From: Paenibacillus lautus NBRC 15380
Lineage (GTDB): Bacteria; Bacillota; Bacilli; Paenibacillales; Paenibacillaceae
DNA: 64,000 nucleotides
Assembly: GCF_004000945.1 (NCBI RefSeq)
Contig: NZ_BIMF01000006.1
Location: 248,001 to 312,000, forward strand
Reading direction: 5' to 3'
Shown here: positions 8,594-17,321 of the stretch, one piece after another
How positions within the stretch are numbered: the stretch's first letter is position 1
How the letters are laid out: each line of letters starts with the position of its first letter
The notes under the pieces: generated by a model
Databases searched by the model: none
The model's input: only the letters and a program-made list of their open reading frames with translations
What the model was told of the DNA's origin: nothing
Program-made: the position numbers and the translations under genes

Positions 8594-9700
8594 TCACAGT
8601 CGCAACAATCGCTTAATGATAGGTGCAAGCGACTGTGCCATGCGCAAAAATCCGAGGTCCGTTGGATGCGTTCCGTCAACCGTACAATCATTGACGAAAT
8701 CATCGCCTAGCAGCTTAAAGCCGTCAACGAAATGGATATTACGGTCTCCTTCTGTCCGCCTCTGTTCCACATTCTCAATTTGGATCAGCCTGCGGCGATC
8801 ATTAAGCTCCCTCCTCTCCATATAGAACTGGTCTTCGGCAGTGCTAATCCTTGAGACTACTAGTATAGGAACTTCGGGATGCCGATCTCTCAAAATTTGG
8901 ATGAAGGCAGGCAGCGTTCGTGCGATGTTTCCGGCCTGGCCCGTATTCCCTTCATAATCAAGAATGAATAGCGCCGGATCATCGATTTCCGACATGATAT
9001 GCGCGAGCTCCGGCTCGCCCTTTCCATTCCCCGAGAAGCCAAGATTTACGAACTCCACCGGAATCCTACGGCTGAGAATATTAGAATAAGCCATACCCGG
9101 CCGGGAGGCACATCCCCCTTGCGTAATCGAAGTTCCATATATAATAACGGGTCTACTGCTTGCATAGGCAGGTGCATCGCTTATGACAGCATCCTTATCT
9201 ACACCGATCCACACCTCTTCTACCCCTTGGTAGAGCGGCAAGTTTAAGGTGACGGCCACATCTTTTTTTGTATCCCACTGATAAAGCTGTGATTCATATT
9301 CACTTTCCGTTGGTTTGAATTTAGCCGTCGTGATAAAGCTCTGCTCTCCCGGCTCTCCAAGATAGCAGTCAACCCCGCACTGCCCTGTAGGCGGCATATG
9401 ATACATATTGGCCGGTCCGGCAAGACGCACCCTTATGACCAGCCTTGAAGAATTGGTGCGAAAGCGAATTTGCCCACCTGCCGTACAATAAGCAAGCGTA
9501 TCAACCGCAGGCGGCAAGACAGCTTTAGAAGCTATAGGCAGGCGTCTGTATACCCCATCCTGCTTGAGCCATGGGAAGCCTGCGATGTGAAAGGGCGCTT
9601 CAAGCGGAGAATGCCATCTTAACTGCTCGCCATTTTTTGTCTCCGGGTATATAGTTCCGCCCAGTTGATCCAGGTTTATCTCTTTCGATTGTACGGCCAT
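8594..9700 (-). CDS. SGNH/GDSL-family esterase with N-terminal sandwich domain
   Basis: A 368-residue cytoplasmic protein. The first about 175 residues form a beta-rich domain (residues PFHIAGFPWL to VEEVWIGVDK) like the N-terminal module of SGNH_hydro-type proteins. The catalytic half has block I YGTSITQGG (Ser near 190; GTS replaces GDS), block II NLGFSGNGKGEPE with the oxyanion Gly and Asn, and block V DGTHPTDLG (about 343) giving Asp and His. Such enzymes remove acyl or acetyl groups from sugars and glycans. There is no signal peptide, so it would act on imported material. ATG 9698-9700 follows GGGAGTGG. It lies 46 bp after the HAD gene in the sugar operon, fitting deacylation of an imported oligosaccharide. 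Substrate unknown. Confidence 0.85.
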   Translation of the reverse strand: MAVQSKEINLDQLGGTIYPETKNGEQLRWHSPLEAPFHIAGFPWLKQDGVYRRLPIASKAVLPPAVDTLAYCTAGGQIRFRTNSSRLVIRVRLAGPANMYHMPPTGQCGVDCYLGEPGEQSFITTAKFKPTESEYESQLYQWDTKKDVAVTLNLPLYQGVEEVWIGVDKDAVISDAPAYASSRPVIIYGTSITQGGCASRPGMAYSNILSRRIPVEFVNLGFSGNGKGEPELAHIMSEIDDPALFILDYEGNTGQAGNIARTLPAFIQILRDRHPEVPILVVSRISTAEDQFYMERRELNDRRRLIQIENVEQRRTEGDRNIHFVDGFKLLGDDFVNDCTVDGTHPTDLGFLRMAQSLAPIIKRLLRL

Positions 9701-9746
9701 CTATATCCACTCCCTCACTATATTTACTAGAATACGTTTGCTGCGT

Positions 9747-10511
9747 TTACTCCATTTGGAATACATATTTCCGAATCGCCTGAGCAACGCCGTCCTCGTT
9801 GTTGGTAGCCGTGATGACGTCCGCTATGGATTTGATATGCTCTTCACCGTTGGCCATCGCCACACCGAGACCTGCCGCCTTCAGCAACTTCGCGTCATTA
9901 TCACTGTCTCCCATAGCAATGACATCGGACATAGAGAATCCCAGCATCTTACAAACCTCGATCACTCCGCTTTCCTTTGTAATGCCTTTAACTGAAATCT
10001 CCATATTAGTAGGGGCCGAACGGGTAACCTCAAGCGTACCCCAACTAAGCAGCTCTTCCTTAATTTCCGCGAGCCTCTGTTGATCATGGCTGCCGATGCC
10101 GAATTTCATCCAATCCCGTTCAAACATCTCAGGCGTCCAGTCCTTGGCGCCTGTCAGGCTTTCCACACTGTAGCCCCAATACCACTCGCCCCGCTCGGCA
10201 GCAATGGCGTGCATATCGCGGACCGTGTCCCGAGGGAGGAAGACCCGCTTCTTAAGCCTGCCAGGTCCCTCCCAAACTTCTGCGCCATTGAGCAGCACCA
10301 TCGGGGAATCGAGCCCCAGCTCATCCCAGAAGCCCTGTGCAGTTTGCAAGCCTCTTCCGGTGGAGAACATTACTTGAACACCCTGATCTACTGCAAATTG
10401 AAGCCACTTTTTGGTCTCTTCCGTAATGTGCTTTTCATCCGTCAGAAGAGTCCCGTCCAGATCCAATGCAATCAGCTTATATTTCGCTTTCACTTGCTGC
10501 ACCGTATTCAT
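9747..10511 (-). CDS. HAD superfamily phosphatase, Cof type
   Basis: A 254-residue haloacid-dehalogenase-like hydrolase of the Cof/YidA class. Motif I is ALDLDGTLLT, with the nucleophile Asp and acid-base Asp near the N-terminus. Motif II is MFSTGRG, and motif IV is GDSDNDAKLL. The insert between motifs II and III is the Cof-type alpha/beta cap. Members dephosphorylate small phosphorylated metabolites, often sugar phosphates or flavin cofactors. The ATG at 10509-10511 overlaps the TGA of the upstream permease as ATGA, so translation is probably coupled, and a longer in-frame start inside the permease gene is not needed. Its place in the operon suggests a sugar-phosphate substrate; this is inference. 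Confidence 0.9.
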   Translation of the reverse strand: MNTVQQVKAKYKLIALDLDGTLLTDEKHITEETKKWLQFAVDQGVQVMFSTGRGLQTAQGFWDELGLDSPMVLLNGAEVWEGPGRLKKRVFLPRDTVRDMHAIAAERGEWYWGYSVESLTGAKDWTPEMFERDWMKFGIGSHDQQRLAEIKEELLSWGTLEVTRSAPTNMEISVKGITKESGVIEVCKMLGFSMSDVIAMGDSDNDAKLLKAAGLGVAMANGEEHIKSIADVITATNNEDGVAQAIRKYVFQME

Positions 10512-11344
10512 CCCTTCACCGCTCCCATCGTCGCGCCTTCCATAAGAAGCTTTTGGAATAAAATATAAATAATAATGGACGGTACCATTGCAATGGTTAC
10601 ACCGGCAAACAAAGTTACCCAATCCGCAGTAAACTCCATTTGCTTATTTGCAGAATACATTTGCACCGCAATGGGATATTTCTTTGGATCGCTCAAATAG
10701 ATGAACGGCGCTAAGAAATTGTTATAGAACCCTAGAAACTTGAATACGCCAACGGTTACAATTCCCGGTGTAGACAAAGGAACAATAACACGCCAAAACT
10801 TTTGGAATAATGTAGCACCATCCATCGTTGCGCTCTCCTCAAGCTCCATCGGCAGAGAGCTCATAAACCCTCCAAGCAGCATAAGGTAGAACACGCTTTC
10901 CCCCAGACTGGACAGGAGAATTAATCCGGTCAAGCTGTTGGTTAAATTCAGTTCCCTCATAACTACATACTGGGGTACAAGCGCATTGATGCCAGGCAGG
11001 AACAGGGATAACATGATCAAACCCCAAATCAATTTTCTACCTTTGAACTGCATTCGAGTAAGCGCATAGGCGTTAAGTGTCGTGAAGAACAGTCCAAGCA
11101 CCAGACTTCCGCCAACATAATAAAGGGTATTCAAGAGTGATTGCCCAAAACCGTATTGATTCCAAGCCTTCGAATAATTCTGCCATCTTAGTTCCGAAGG
11201 CAGCGCCCATATATCTTTAAAAAACTCAGGATTGCTTTTTAACGATTCATAAATAACCCAGATTAAAGGAAATAATATAGTCAGCGACCAGGCATACAGC
11301 ACCCCGCGCCACACAATGTCCATTAACGTTCGTTTTTCCTTCAA
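10508..11344 (-). CDS. Carbohydrate ABC transporter permease (MalG/UgpE type)
   Basis: A 278-residue integral membrane permease of the CUT1 family, with about six hydrophobic segments beginning at residues 14-30. The ATPase-docking EAA loop reads EESATMDGATLFQKFWRVIVP around residues 185-205. It pairs with the MalF-type permease encoded just upstream. There is no ATPase gene in the operon, so the complex probably uses a shared MsmX-type ATPase, as many Bacillota CUT1 systems do. The start is ATG 11342-11344 after GGAGGGATATAG. The stop overlaps the HAD start. Confidence 0.93.
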   Translation of the reverse strand: MKEKRTLMDIVWRGVLYAWSLTILFPLIWVIYESLKSNPEFFKDIWALPSELRWQNYSKAWNQYGFGQSLLNTLYYVGGSLVLGLFFTTLNAYALTRMQFKGRKLIWGLIMLSLFLPGINALVPQYVVMRELNLTNSLTGLILLSSLGESVFYLMLLGGFMSSLPMELEESATMDGATLFQKFWRVIVPLSTPGIVTVGVFKFLGFYNNFLAPFIYLSDPKKYPIAVQMYSANKQMEFTADWVTLFAGVTIAMVPSIIIYILFQKLLMEGATMGAVKG

Positions 11345-11373
11345 CTATATCCCTCCGAACCTTCATATGGAAA

Positions 11374-12324
11374 CTAATACTCGTAGCCTTTGTTCGGCAC
11401 AAATTTATCGATTAACAGCTTGGCTGTTACTAAGATAACGAACAGAATCATACCGACTGCGGAAGCGTAGCCGTAATTCCGATATTCTATGCCAAACGCT
11501 AAGTTAAACATGTAGAGGCCGATGACATCCGTCGACCCGAATGGCCCCCCATTCGTCATAATGAGGATGATTTCGAAGCCCTTCATTGTGCCGACGACGA
11601 GGAACAAAGCGCTGACGCGGATAATGGGCGTAACGAGCGGCATTGTAATTTTAAACAAGCGTGTCATATGTCCGGCTCCTTCAAGAATCGCCGCCTCGTA
11701 CAATGACTTTGGAATCCCCAGCATCGCATTGGCAAAAATGATGACGTACAAGCCGACGCCACCCCAAACCCATGCCGGGATAATAGATGCAAGCGCCGTG
11801 CTTTCATTACCCAACCAATAGAAATTCCCCATATCAATTCCGACGAACTTTAGAATCCCATTCAGCAAACCGTACGATCCGTCATAAATGAAAGCCCAGA
11901 GAAGAGCGACTACGACCGTAGATAAAACGTTCGGGAAGAAAAACAATACCTTCAAAAATTTATTTTCTTTATACGTTTTATTGGTAATTAAATAGGCAAG
12001 GAGCAAGGAGATGATAATAACAAAGAAAGGCACTGTTATCATAAAAATCAAGTTGTGAACAAGCGCGCGCCACACGTATTTATCTTGGAATGCGGTGACG
12101 AAATTGGACAGCCCGACAAACGTGGCATCCGTAAACCCATCCCAATTGAGCATCGCATAATAAACGGATAAAATGTTCGGAAACAACGTAAAAAGCAAAT
12201 AGCCGCCAAAGGGAGGCACGATGGCTATGAACAGAAATATCCACTTCTGCGTATTCGCTTTATCTAGACCCATAAGCTTGCGCATAGGGGTCTTTGGTGT
12301 CTTCACAATGGTTGAATCAGACAC
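11374..12324 (-). CDS. Carbohydrate ABC transporter permease (MalF/UgpA type)
   Basis: A 316-residue CUT1 permease with six membrane segments, the first near residues 28-50 (WIFLFIAIVPPFGGYLLFTL). The EAA loop is YEAAILEGAGHMTRLFKITMP near 210-230, matching the family consensus EAAxxDGAxxxxxFxxIxxP. It forms the heterodimeric channel with the next gene, 30 bp downstream. The start at 12322-12324 follows an AGGAGTTG-type site. About 120 bp without a gene separate it from the binding-protein gene upstream. Confidence 0.93.
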   Translation of the reverse strand: MSDSTIVKTPKTPMRKLMGLDKANTQKWIFLFIAIVPPFGGYLLFTLFPNILSVYYAMLNWDGFTDATFVGLSNFVTAFQDKYVWRALVHNLIFMITVPFFVIIISLLLAYLITNKTYKENKFLKVLFFFPNVLSTVVVALLWAFIYDGSYGLLNGILKFVGIDMGNFYWLGNESTALASIIPAWVWGGVGLYVIIFANAMLGIPKSLYEAAILEGAGHMTRLFKITMPLVTPIIRVSALFLVVGTMKGFEIILIMTNGGPFGSTDVIGLYMFNLAFGIEYRNYGYASAVGMILFVILVTAKLLIDKFVPNKGYEY

Positions 12325-12443
12325 AAGAGGTCAACTCCTATCTTACTGGACATTTATAAGTCTTTTTCAGTGCGAAGCCTATAGGATCTCAGAAGTTAAA
12401 ACGGAAGAGCGGAGATGAATCCTCCCCGCCCCAACACGTCTTA

Positions 12444-13916
12444 TTATTTCTTTTCTGCCTCTAGAGCTTTCTTCAGCAGTTCTTCAGCTTGCTCCAGAAT
12501 CGGTTTCGGATCCTGCATACCCATAGCAAATTTCACAATATTCTCATTCATTAATTTTTCTGCTTGAGCAAGATTCGGATCGGAAATGTTGATAGACCGG
12601 CTTGCTTTAAAAGTCTGAGCGTTATTATCTGCAATGTACTTCAGAACAGATTGAGCTGAGCTGGAAAGGTTAGCCGCTCTGGCAGGATCCTCCATCAAAT
12701 CCTTGCGCATTGGCAAAGCACCTGCTTTTTCGGCAGCAAATTGTTGATTTTCAAGCGTAACCAGCCATGCGATCAATTCTTTGGCCCACTTTTTGTTCAG
12801 TTCCGGCTTAGCTGCCCAGATATAATTGAAGTTTGAAGTTCCGCTTCGAATCCAAAGCGTTTGATTCGTGTTATCTCTGAAAGGAACAGCCATGAAGCCC
12901 CAATCGAAATCCGCAGGCGTTGCTTCCTTCATCTCATTCTCGACATGTGTCCCTGTCGATACCATCGCAGCTTGCCCCTGAATAACCTGCATTTGCGATT
13001 GCGTATGGTTCAATGCCGGAAGTCCTTCTGCAAAATATCCTAGCTTGCCAAGCTCGTAGAAGCGCGTCCAGGTTTCAACCGTCTCTGGATTTGTGTATTG
13101 CGGCAGACCATAAGTTCTATAATTTTCGATAAATTCATCGACATGGCCATTGATATCAGCCAGCTCAAAATTTTTGGCTGTTCCGAACGCCCAGTTATGG
13201 TAGCTTGGATGAATGCCCGGGAACGTAATTGGAGCAATGCCGTCCGCTTTAATGTCTGCTAGAAGTGCTGTAAATTCGTCCCATGTGTTCGGGTTTTGGT
13301 TCCAGCCATGCTCTTCGAATAGCTTTTTGTTAAAAAACAACCCGCCAAAGCTGCTCGCCGTAGTAAATTCATATCTTTTCCCATTGATCAGCGGTGTTGA
13401 CTCGTACATGCCAGGCATCATAAGATCCTTGACCTTTTTGTCCGGTACGTCTGAAAGAGGGAATTCCCAAATGTCATCCATGGGTTCAAGCTTGCCGGCT
13501 TCAGCGAGCCCTATAATACCTCCAGACGGCTCTGTATTGAATAGATCAAACATGTCATTATCATTGCCTGCAGATATTTTTGTAGAAAGAATCGTCTTCA
13601 TATCAGCTGAAGCCGTGATGTCTATTTTGACATTTGGATACTTGGCTGTGAACGATTCAACTGCATAATCGAACCACTCCCGGCCATATCCTCCTACAAA
13701 GAAGCCTACCTTTAACGTTACTTCCTCATTTTTCGGCAATCCATTCTCATAAACTTCTACTTCTGCAGATACACCCGGCTTATCCGAACCAGCAGGAGTT
13801 GTACTTGGGCTAGCCTCGTTCTTACCGCTGTTTCCACCGCAACCAGCCAGCATGGTTAAAGATAAAACCGCTGCAACACCCGTGCTCATGAATCGTTTCA
13901 TTTTTCCATTAAACAT
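12444..13916 (-). CDS. Sugar-binding lipoprotein, family 1 extracellular solute-binding protein
   Basis: A 490-residue lipoprotein. The signal peptide ends in the lipobox LTMLAGCGG (Cys near residue 26), followed by a low-complexity Ser/Gly/Pro linker. The mature part is a large periplasmic-binding fold of the CUT1 type: EVTLKVGFFVGGYG at the start, then NTWDEFTALLADIKADGIAPI in the hinge region. It captures the ligand outside the membrane and hands it to the two permeases. It is first in the operon. ATG 13914-13916 follows GGGGGAGCGG. Transcription should start near 14068 from a promoter overlapped by a cre site. The sugar is unknown. Confidence 0.93.
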   Translation of the reverse strand: MFNGKMKRFMSTGVAAVLSLTMLAGCGGNSGKNEASPSTTPAGSDKPGVSAEVEVYENGLPKNEEVTLKVGFFVGGYGREWFDYAVESFTAKYPNVKIDITASADMKTILSTKISAGNDNDMFDLFNTEPSGGIIGLAEAGKLEPMDDIWEFPLSDVPDKKVKDLMMPGMYESTPLINGKRYEFTTASSFGGLFFNKKLFEEHGWNQNPNTWDEFTALLADIKADGIAPITFPGIHPSYHNWAFGTAKNFELADINGHVDEFIENYRTYGLPQYTNPETVETWTRFYELGKLGYFAEGLPALNHTQSQMQVIQGQAAMVSTGTHVENEMKEATPADFDWGFMAVPFRDNTNQTLWIRSGTSNFNYIWAAKPELNKKWAKELIAWLVTLENQQFAAEKAGALPMRKDLMEDPARAANLSSSAQSVLKYIADNNAQTFKASRSINISDPNLAQAEKLMNENIVKFAMGMQDPKPILEQAEELLKKALEAEKK

Positions 13917-14061
13917 TATTCCGCTCCCCCGTTAATTAATAAATAAATTGGATTAACTATTTAAGCATAACTATGGTTTGTTAATCAGCAATCAAATCAG
14001 GGTAAATAATTTGTAAATAGATACCGGCTATAGCCACTTGAGCCTCACCCCCTATATTCTC

Positions 14062-14075
14062 TGTAAACGCTTACA
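14062..14075. promoter_or_regulatory. cre site (CcpA operator)
   Basis: TGTAAACGCTTACA is a perfect palindrome that fits the Bacillota cre consensus TGWAANCGNTNWCA at every position. It overlaps the last base of the -10 box and the expected transcript start of the sugar operon, the usual place for CcpA repression. Confidence 0.85.
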
Positions 14076-14103
14076 TCTTAATTGCTAATTGGCTAGTTGT
14101 CAA
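14075..14103 (-). promoter_or_regulatory. SigA promoter of the sugar ABC operon
   Basis: On the minus strand a consensus -35 TTGACA (14098-14103), a 17-bp spacer and -10 TAAGAT (14075-14080) lie between the ydcF-like stop and the binding-protein gene. The expected start near 14068 falls in the cre site and gives a leader of about 150 bases. Confidence 0.8.
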
Positions 14104-14111
14104 CCTTTTTA

Positions 14112-14696
14112 TCAATTGTTTTGATCATTAATTACCATCTTAATAATGGGGAGAGTTAATCGAAATGCCCGAATTTCCAAAAATGTTAATTTCAACTGGA
14201 ATCCCACAATGCTTCTAAGGCTTCGATTAGCGTAGAAACCGCCTTTAATCCCAAGACGATCCATAATATATTTCGTGCGGCGGATATGAAATAAATTGGT
14301 TATGATCATAAAAGATTTTAACTGGTATTGCTCCATCAATTGCTTGCTAAAGATTAAATTCTGAACGGTGTTGTATGACTTATCTTCCTCTAACACTCTT
14401 CTTGCCGGAACGCCCTTCTCAACCAGATACTTCTTCATCAGCTCCGCTTCCGAACGACGTGAACCAACCGCTCCCCCCGATACAATGATATATTTGTGCC
14501 CATATTGCCGAAATAGTTTGTAAGCCTCATCCAGTCTTTCCTTAAGCAAAGGGTGTATTCGGCCGTCTTTAGATACATAGCCAAGTACAATAAGTGCATC
14601 TGCCTTACCAGGTTTTAACATAACTGCATGCAGCCAGCATATGTAAGTCAGCACCGTCATCGCTGCAATCGCAATTATCCATCCAGTCCATTCCAT
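14112..14696 (-). CDS. YdcF/SanA-like DUF218 protein
   Basis: A 194-residue protein with one N-terminal membrane segment (about residues 4-24) and a DUF218 domain. Typical family signatures are ADALIVLGYVSKDG, YIIVSGGAVGSRRSEAELM, the LEEDKSYNTVQNLIFSK segment that carries the conserved Glu/Ser/Thr/Asn, and MIITNLFHIRRTKY. Family members (YdcF, SanA, ElyC) are envelope-associated and linked to vancomycin sensitivity and envelope homeostasis; no reaction is firmly established. ATG 14694-14696 follows GAGGAGC. It is read in the same direction as the sugar operon, but that operon has its own promoter just past this stop codon. Confidence 0.85.
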   Translation of the reverse strand: MEWTGWIIAIAAMTVLTYICWLHAVMLKPGKADALIVLGYVSKDGRIHPLLKERLDEAYKLFRQYGHKYIIVSGGAVGSRRSEAELMKKYLVEKGVPARRVLEEDKSYNTVQNLIFSKQLMEQYQLKSFMIITNLFHIRRTKYIMDRLGIKGGFYANRSLRSIVGFQLKLTFLEIRAFRLTLPIIKMVINDQNN

Positions 14697-15027
14697 TACT
14701 TGCTCCTCTTGGCGTCAATTTGTTGTGTTTAATCAAATCAGTTTACAAATATAATATCTTTTTTTATCACAATGTCAATACAATCCGTTGCGTTTTTTTT
14801 AGTATTTTTGGATTAAGAGTTTTCGTATAGACTGTATCATGCTGCATAAAACCGCCATCTATCGTCGTTTTTTAGAAATTTATAATGAATGTTTAGTTGA
14901 ATTAACCGAACTTGCAACTTTTATTCGCCTCGTATTAATGCTACACTTGAAGCAAAGTATGTTCCTAATTTGTCAAATGTTTTGAATCTATATTATATAA
15001 AACGTTGTTGGAAAGAGGATGCATATC

Positions 15028-16203
15028 GTGAGTAATTCGATCAAACCAACTAGTCATATGTTATTAAAATCGATTAATCAGCAGAAGGTTCTTTTTCTCA
15101 TTTATTCAGAAGGGCCGATCTCTCGCGTAGAACTTGCGGAAAAGACTGGACTAAGCAGACAAACGGTAACCAATATCGTTAATCGCCTGTTGAAGGAAAA
15201 AATAATCGTGACAGGAGAGCTTATCGACTTGGAGGCAGGCAGCGGAAGGAAAAGAGTCGGCCTTCATATCAACAGCGGCCACTTTTATGCCATCGGGCTT
15301 GAGCTCGCCGGCAAATACATTCGCGGAAAAGTGTACAACCTGCGTCAAGAGGCTGTCGCATCAGCAGAACGCACGAGCAACAAATATGGTTCTATAGATG
15401 TGCTGATGCAGCTGTTACATGAAGTTATCGATGAGCTGCTCACCCAGGTGCCCAACACCTCCAAAGTAAAAGGGATCGGAATCAGTATGCAGGGCCTGGT
15501 AGATTCTCAGCATGGCATCGTTCTGCGGACACCCGGCATAGGCGTTCATCGCCTGCCACTCAAACAGCTGCTTGAAGACCAATATAACATCCCCGTGTAT
15601 ATCGAGAACGATGTCAATCTTCTCTCTGTCAACGAGAATATGAACGGCTCCTTGAAGGAATCCAATAACAATATCACCATTAAGTTCGATTATGGTACAG
15701 GCGGCGCAATCGTCCATAATAAACAAATTATAGCAGGATCAAGCTTTGTTGCCGGTGAATTCGGGCATTATAAAGGCTTCTATGGAGAAGATGCCTATCC
15801 ATGCCATTGCGGCAGATCCGGATGCTTAACGACGCTGGCTTCCAGCAGCGGACTCAGTGTTTCCATCAAATGCACACTAGAGGAGTTCGCAGAAGGCATA
15901 AGAACTGGAGATCCTAAGTTCCTCAGTTTATACGAAAAAATTGTCGATGGCATCGCGATCGCTGTTACCAATATCATTACATTTATAAATCCAGACAGTC
16001 TGCTTATGACTGGCCGAGTCATTCCTACCATCAGTCCCGAAATGTTCAACGAGATTAAAGCTAGAGTAATGCACCAGTTGCCTGTGACAGTAAATAACGT
16101 ACAATTGATCCACCTTCATGACAAACCGGATGAAACTAAGCTTGCTGCCGGGTTAGTTATTAAACGTGCATTTGAAATACCGCTGGATACTTTATCTCTT
16201 TAA
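15028..16203 (+). CDS. ROK family transcriptional regulator (NagC/XylR type)
   Basis: A 391-residue repressor. Residues 15-60 carry a winged HTH (SRVELAEKTGLSRQTVTNIV). The rest is a ROK sugar-kinase-like domain with DYGTGGAIVHN, the GEFGHY segment and the zinc motif CHCGRSGCL. I use GTG 15028 because AAAGAGG (15012-15018) sits nine bases before it; the in-frame ATG at 15019 would have no spacing. A probable promoter (TTGTCA 14970-14975, 17 bp, TTATAT) precedes it. It is divergent from the ydcF-like gene and the sugar operon, so its likely role is sensing the transported sugar and repressing that operon. Followed by a terminator that belongs to a repeated element. Confidence 0.92.
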   Translation: MSNSIKPTSHMLLKSINQQKVLFLIYSEGPISRVELAEKTGLSRQTVTNIVNRLLKEKIIVTGELIDLEAGSGRKRVGLHINSGHFYAIGLELAGKYIRGKVYNLRQEAVASAERTSNKYGSIDVLMQLLHEVIDELLTQVPNTSKVKGIGISMQGLVDSQHGIVLRTPGIGVHRLPLKQLLEDQYNIPVYIENDVNLLSVNENMNGSLKESNNNITIKFDYGTGGAIVHNKQIIAGSSFVAGEFGHYKGFYGEDAYPCHCGRSGCLTTLASSSGLSVSIKCTLEEFAEGIRTGDPKFLSLYEKIVDGIAIAVTNIITFINPDSLLMTGRVIPTISPEMFNEIKARVMHQLPVTVNNVQLIHLHDKPDETKLAAGLVIKRAFEIPLDTLSL

Positions 16204-16211
16204 TTGCCCCC

Positions 16212-16297
16212 GTTTTTGATGTCATTCCTAAAATGGATAAGTCGATCGTACTCAATATACAGAACTCTCCAGACTCGGAGAGTTCTTTCTTTTTTAT
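16212..16297 (+). repeat. Dispersed repeat, copy B (ROK gene 3' flank)
   Basis: Second copy of the element seen at 1556-1642, starting nine bases after the ROK stop codon. It retains the same hairpin and loop. Confidence 0.75.
16261..16292 (+). terminator. Intrinsic terminator after the ROK gene
   Basis: AGAACTCTCC pairs with GGAGAGTTCT over loop agactc, followed by TTCTTTTTT. The stem and loop match the marR terminator. Confidence 0.85.
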
Positions 16298-16359
16298 TCA
16301 TAAACTTCGCCCATATTCGAAAGTACACGGGTATTACCCCTAGTAGACGCTATTGTGCG

Positions 16360-17163
16360 CTAGTGCGTCGATTCCGTTTTCGCATCAACTCGGCAAGTTA
16401 GATTAGCCAATCGCCGTATCTCATCGCTTAACCTTCGATTGACTGGATACACTTCTTCTATGAAATTTAAAATGCGAAGTGCCGATTCGGGAACATGATC
16501 GTATCCCTGTATCATGTCTCCTATGATTTCCGCAAAACGAGGATATCTCCTCTCTAACCGCCTCTCATTGCCGAATGGGTCGGGAAAGTAGTCCACCTCT
16601 TGCTCCAGCAGATGGAGCACGGATAGAATCCTGTCCACTGCGTATCCTTGAACAAACCTCGTCGCGGATAGACGCTCTCCCCTAGCATAGCGACCGAGCC
16701 CCACGTATAGATTTGTTAAGGCTTCATTCAAAGGAAAGTCCAAGGAATCCACTTTTAGGCTGGGGACCGGGTTGGAAGGTTTGGCGATTGCCGTATTGGC
16801 ATACATGGGGTCTTTCCAAATGACCCGGCCTTCCGTATAGGTGGCGTTCGCCAGCTCCCACTCCTCGAACACAGCATATTCCCCGAAAATACCGTCCTCG
16901 AACAGTACTTTGTAGCCAACATCCGAATTCTTAAATGAATAGGCAAGAGGGTGTACGTCCTCGAGCCAATCCAACCGGTCTATATATCTGTTTTTCTCCC
17001 CTGGCTTTACAATGACAAAGAAATCTAAATCCGAATATTCATCCAACCGTTCTGTCTCGACCCCAACGGAACCAACTCCTAATAATAAAAGAGCTCCCCC
17101 CTTGCGTTCGAGCGACTTACCGATCTCGCCCAACCGCTGTAACAGTGATTCTGTTCTCAACAT
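16360..17163 (-). CDS. Nucleotidyltransferase, lincosamide/aminoglycoside adenylyltransferase-like
   Basis: A 267-residue protein whose N-terminal domain has the polymerase-beta-type nucleotidyltransferase core: LLGVGSVGVETERLDEYSD then LDFFVIV, giving G-S and the D-x-D metal pair. The all-helical C-terminal half (GRYARGERLSATRFVQGYAVD) resembles LinB-type and ANT enzymes. Such enzymes adenylylate antibiotic hydroxyls, but many chromosomal members are uncharacterised, so resistance is only possible. ATG 17161-17163 follows GGGGAGG at seven bases. An in-frame ATG at 17271 exists, but its reading passes through a terminator-like hairpin in the leader, which hints at attenuation. Confidence 0.8.
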   Translation of the reverse strand: MLRTESLLQRLGEIGKSLERKGGALLLLGVGSVGVETERLDEYSDLDFFVIVKPGEKNRYIDRLDWLEDVHPLAYSFKNSDVGYKVLFEDGIFGEYAVFEEWELANATYTEGRVIWKDPMYANTAIAKPSNPVPSLKVDSLDFPLNEALTNLYVGLGRYARGERLSATRFVQGYAVDRILSVLHLLEQEVDYFPDPFGNERRLERRYPRFAEIIGDMIQGYDHVPESALRILNFIEEVYPVNRRLSDEIRRLANLTCRVDAKTESTH

Positions 17164-17191
17164 TAAGAATCCTCCCCTAGTTTTGGAATGC

Positions 17192-17229
17192 AAAAAGGGT
17201 CCAACCCACTTCTCAGCGAGGTTGAACCC
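17192..17229 (-). terminator. Terminator hairpin in the nucleotidyltransferase leader
   Basis: On the minus strand GGGTTCAACC pairs with GGTTGGACCC (one G-U pair), followed at once by TTTTT. It lies 29 bases before the nucleotidyltransferase ATG and downstream of a candidate promoter (-35 TTGACA 17285-17290). It may end the NADAR operon, act as an attenuator for the next gene, or do both. Confidence 0.65.
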
Positions 17230-17321
17230 GAAGGTTGCATTGCCTTTATTATCCTGCCGTGAAATTATCACGTATACTTATTGCTGTCAATCGAAAAACT
17301 TGCCGTCACTTACGGTACGGT

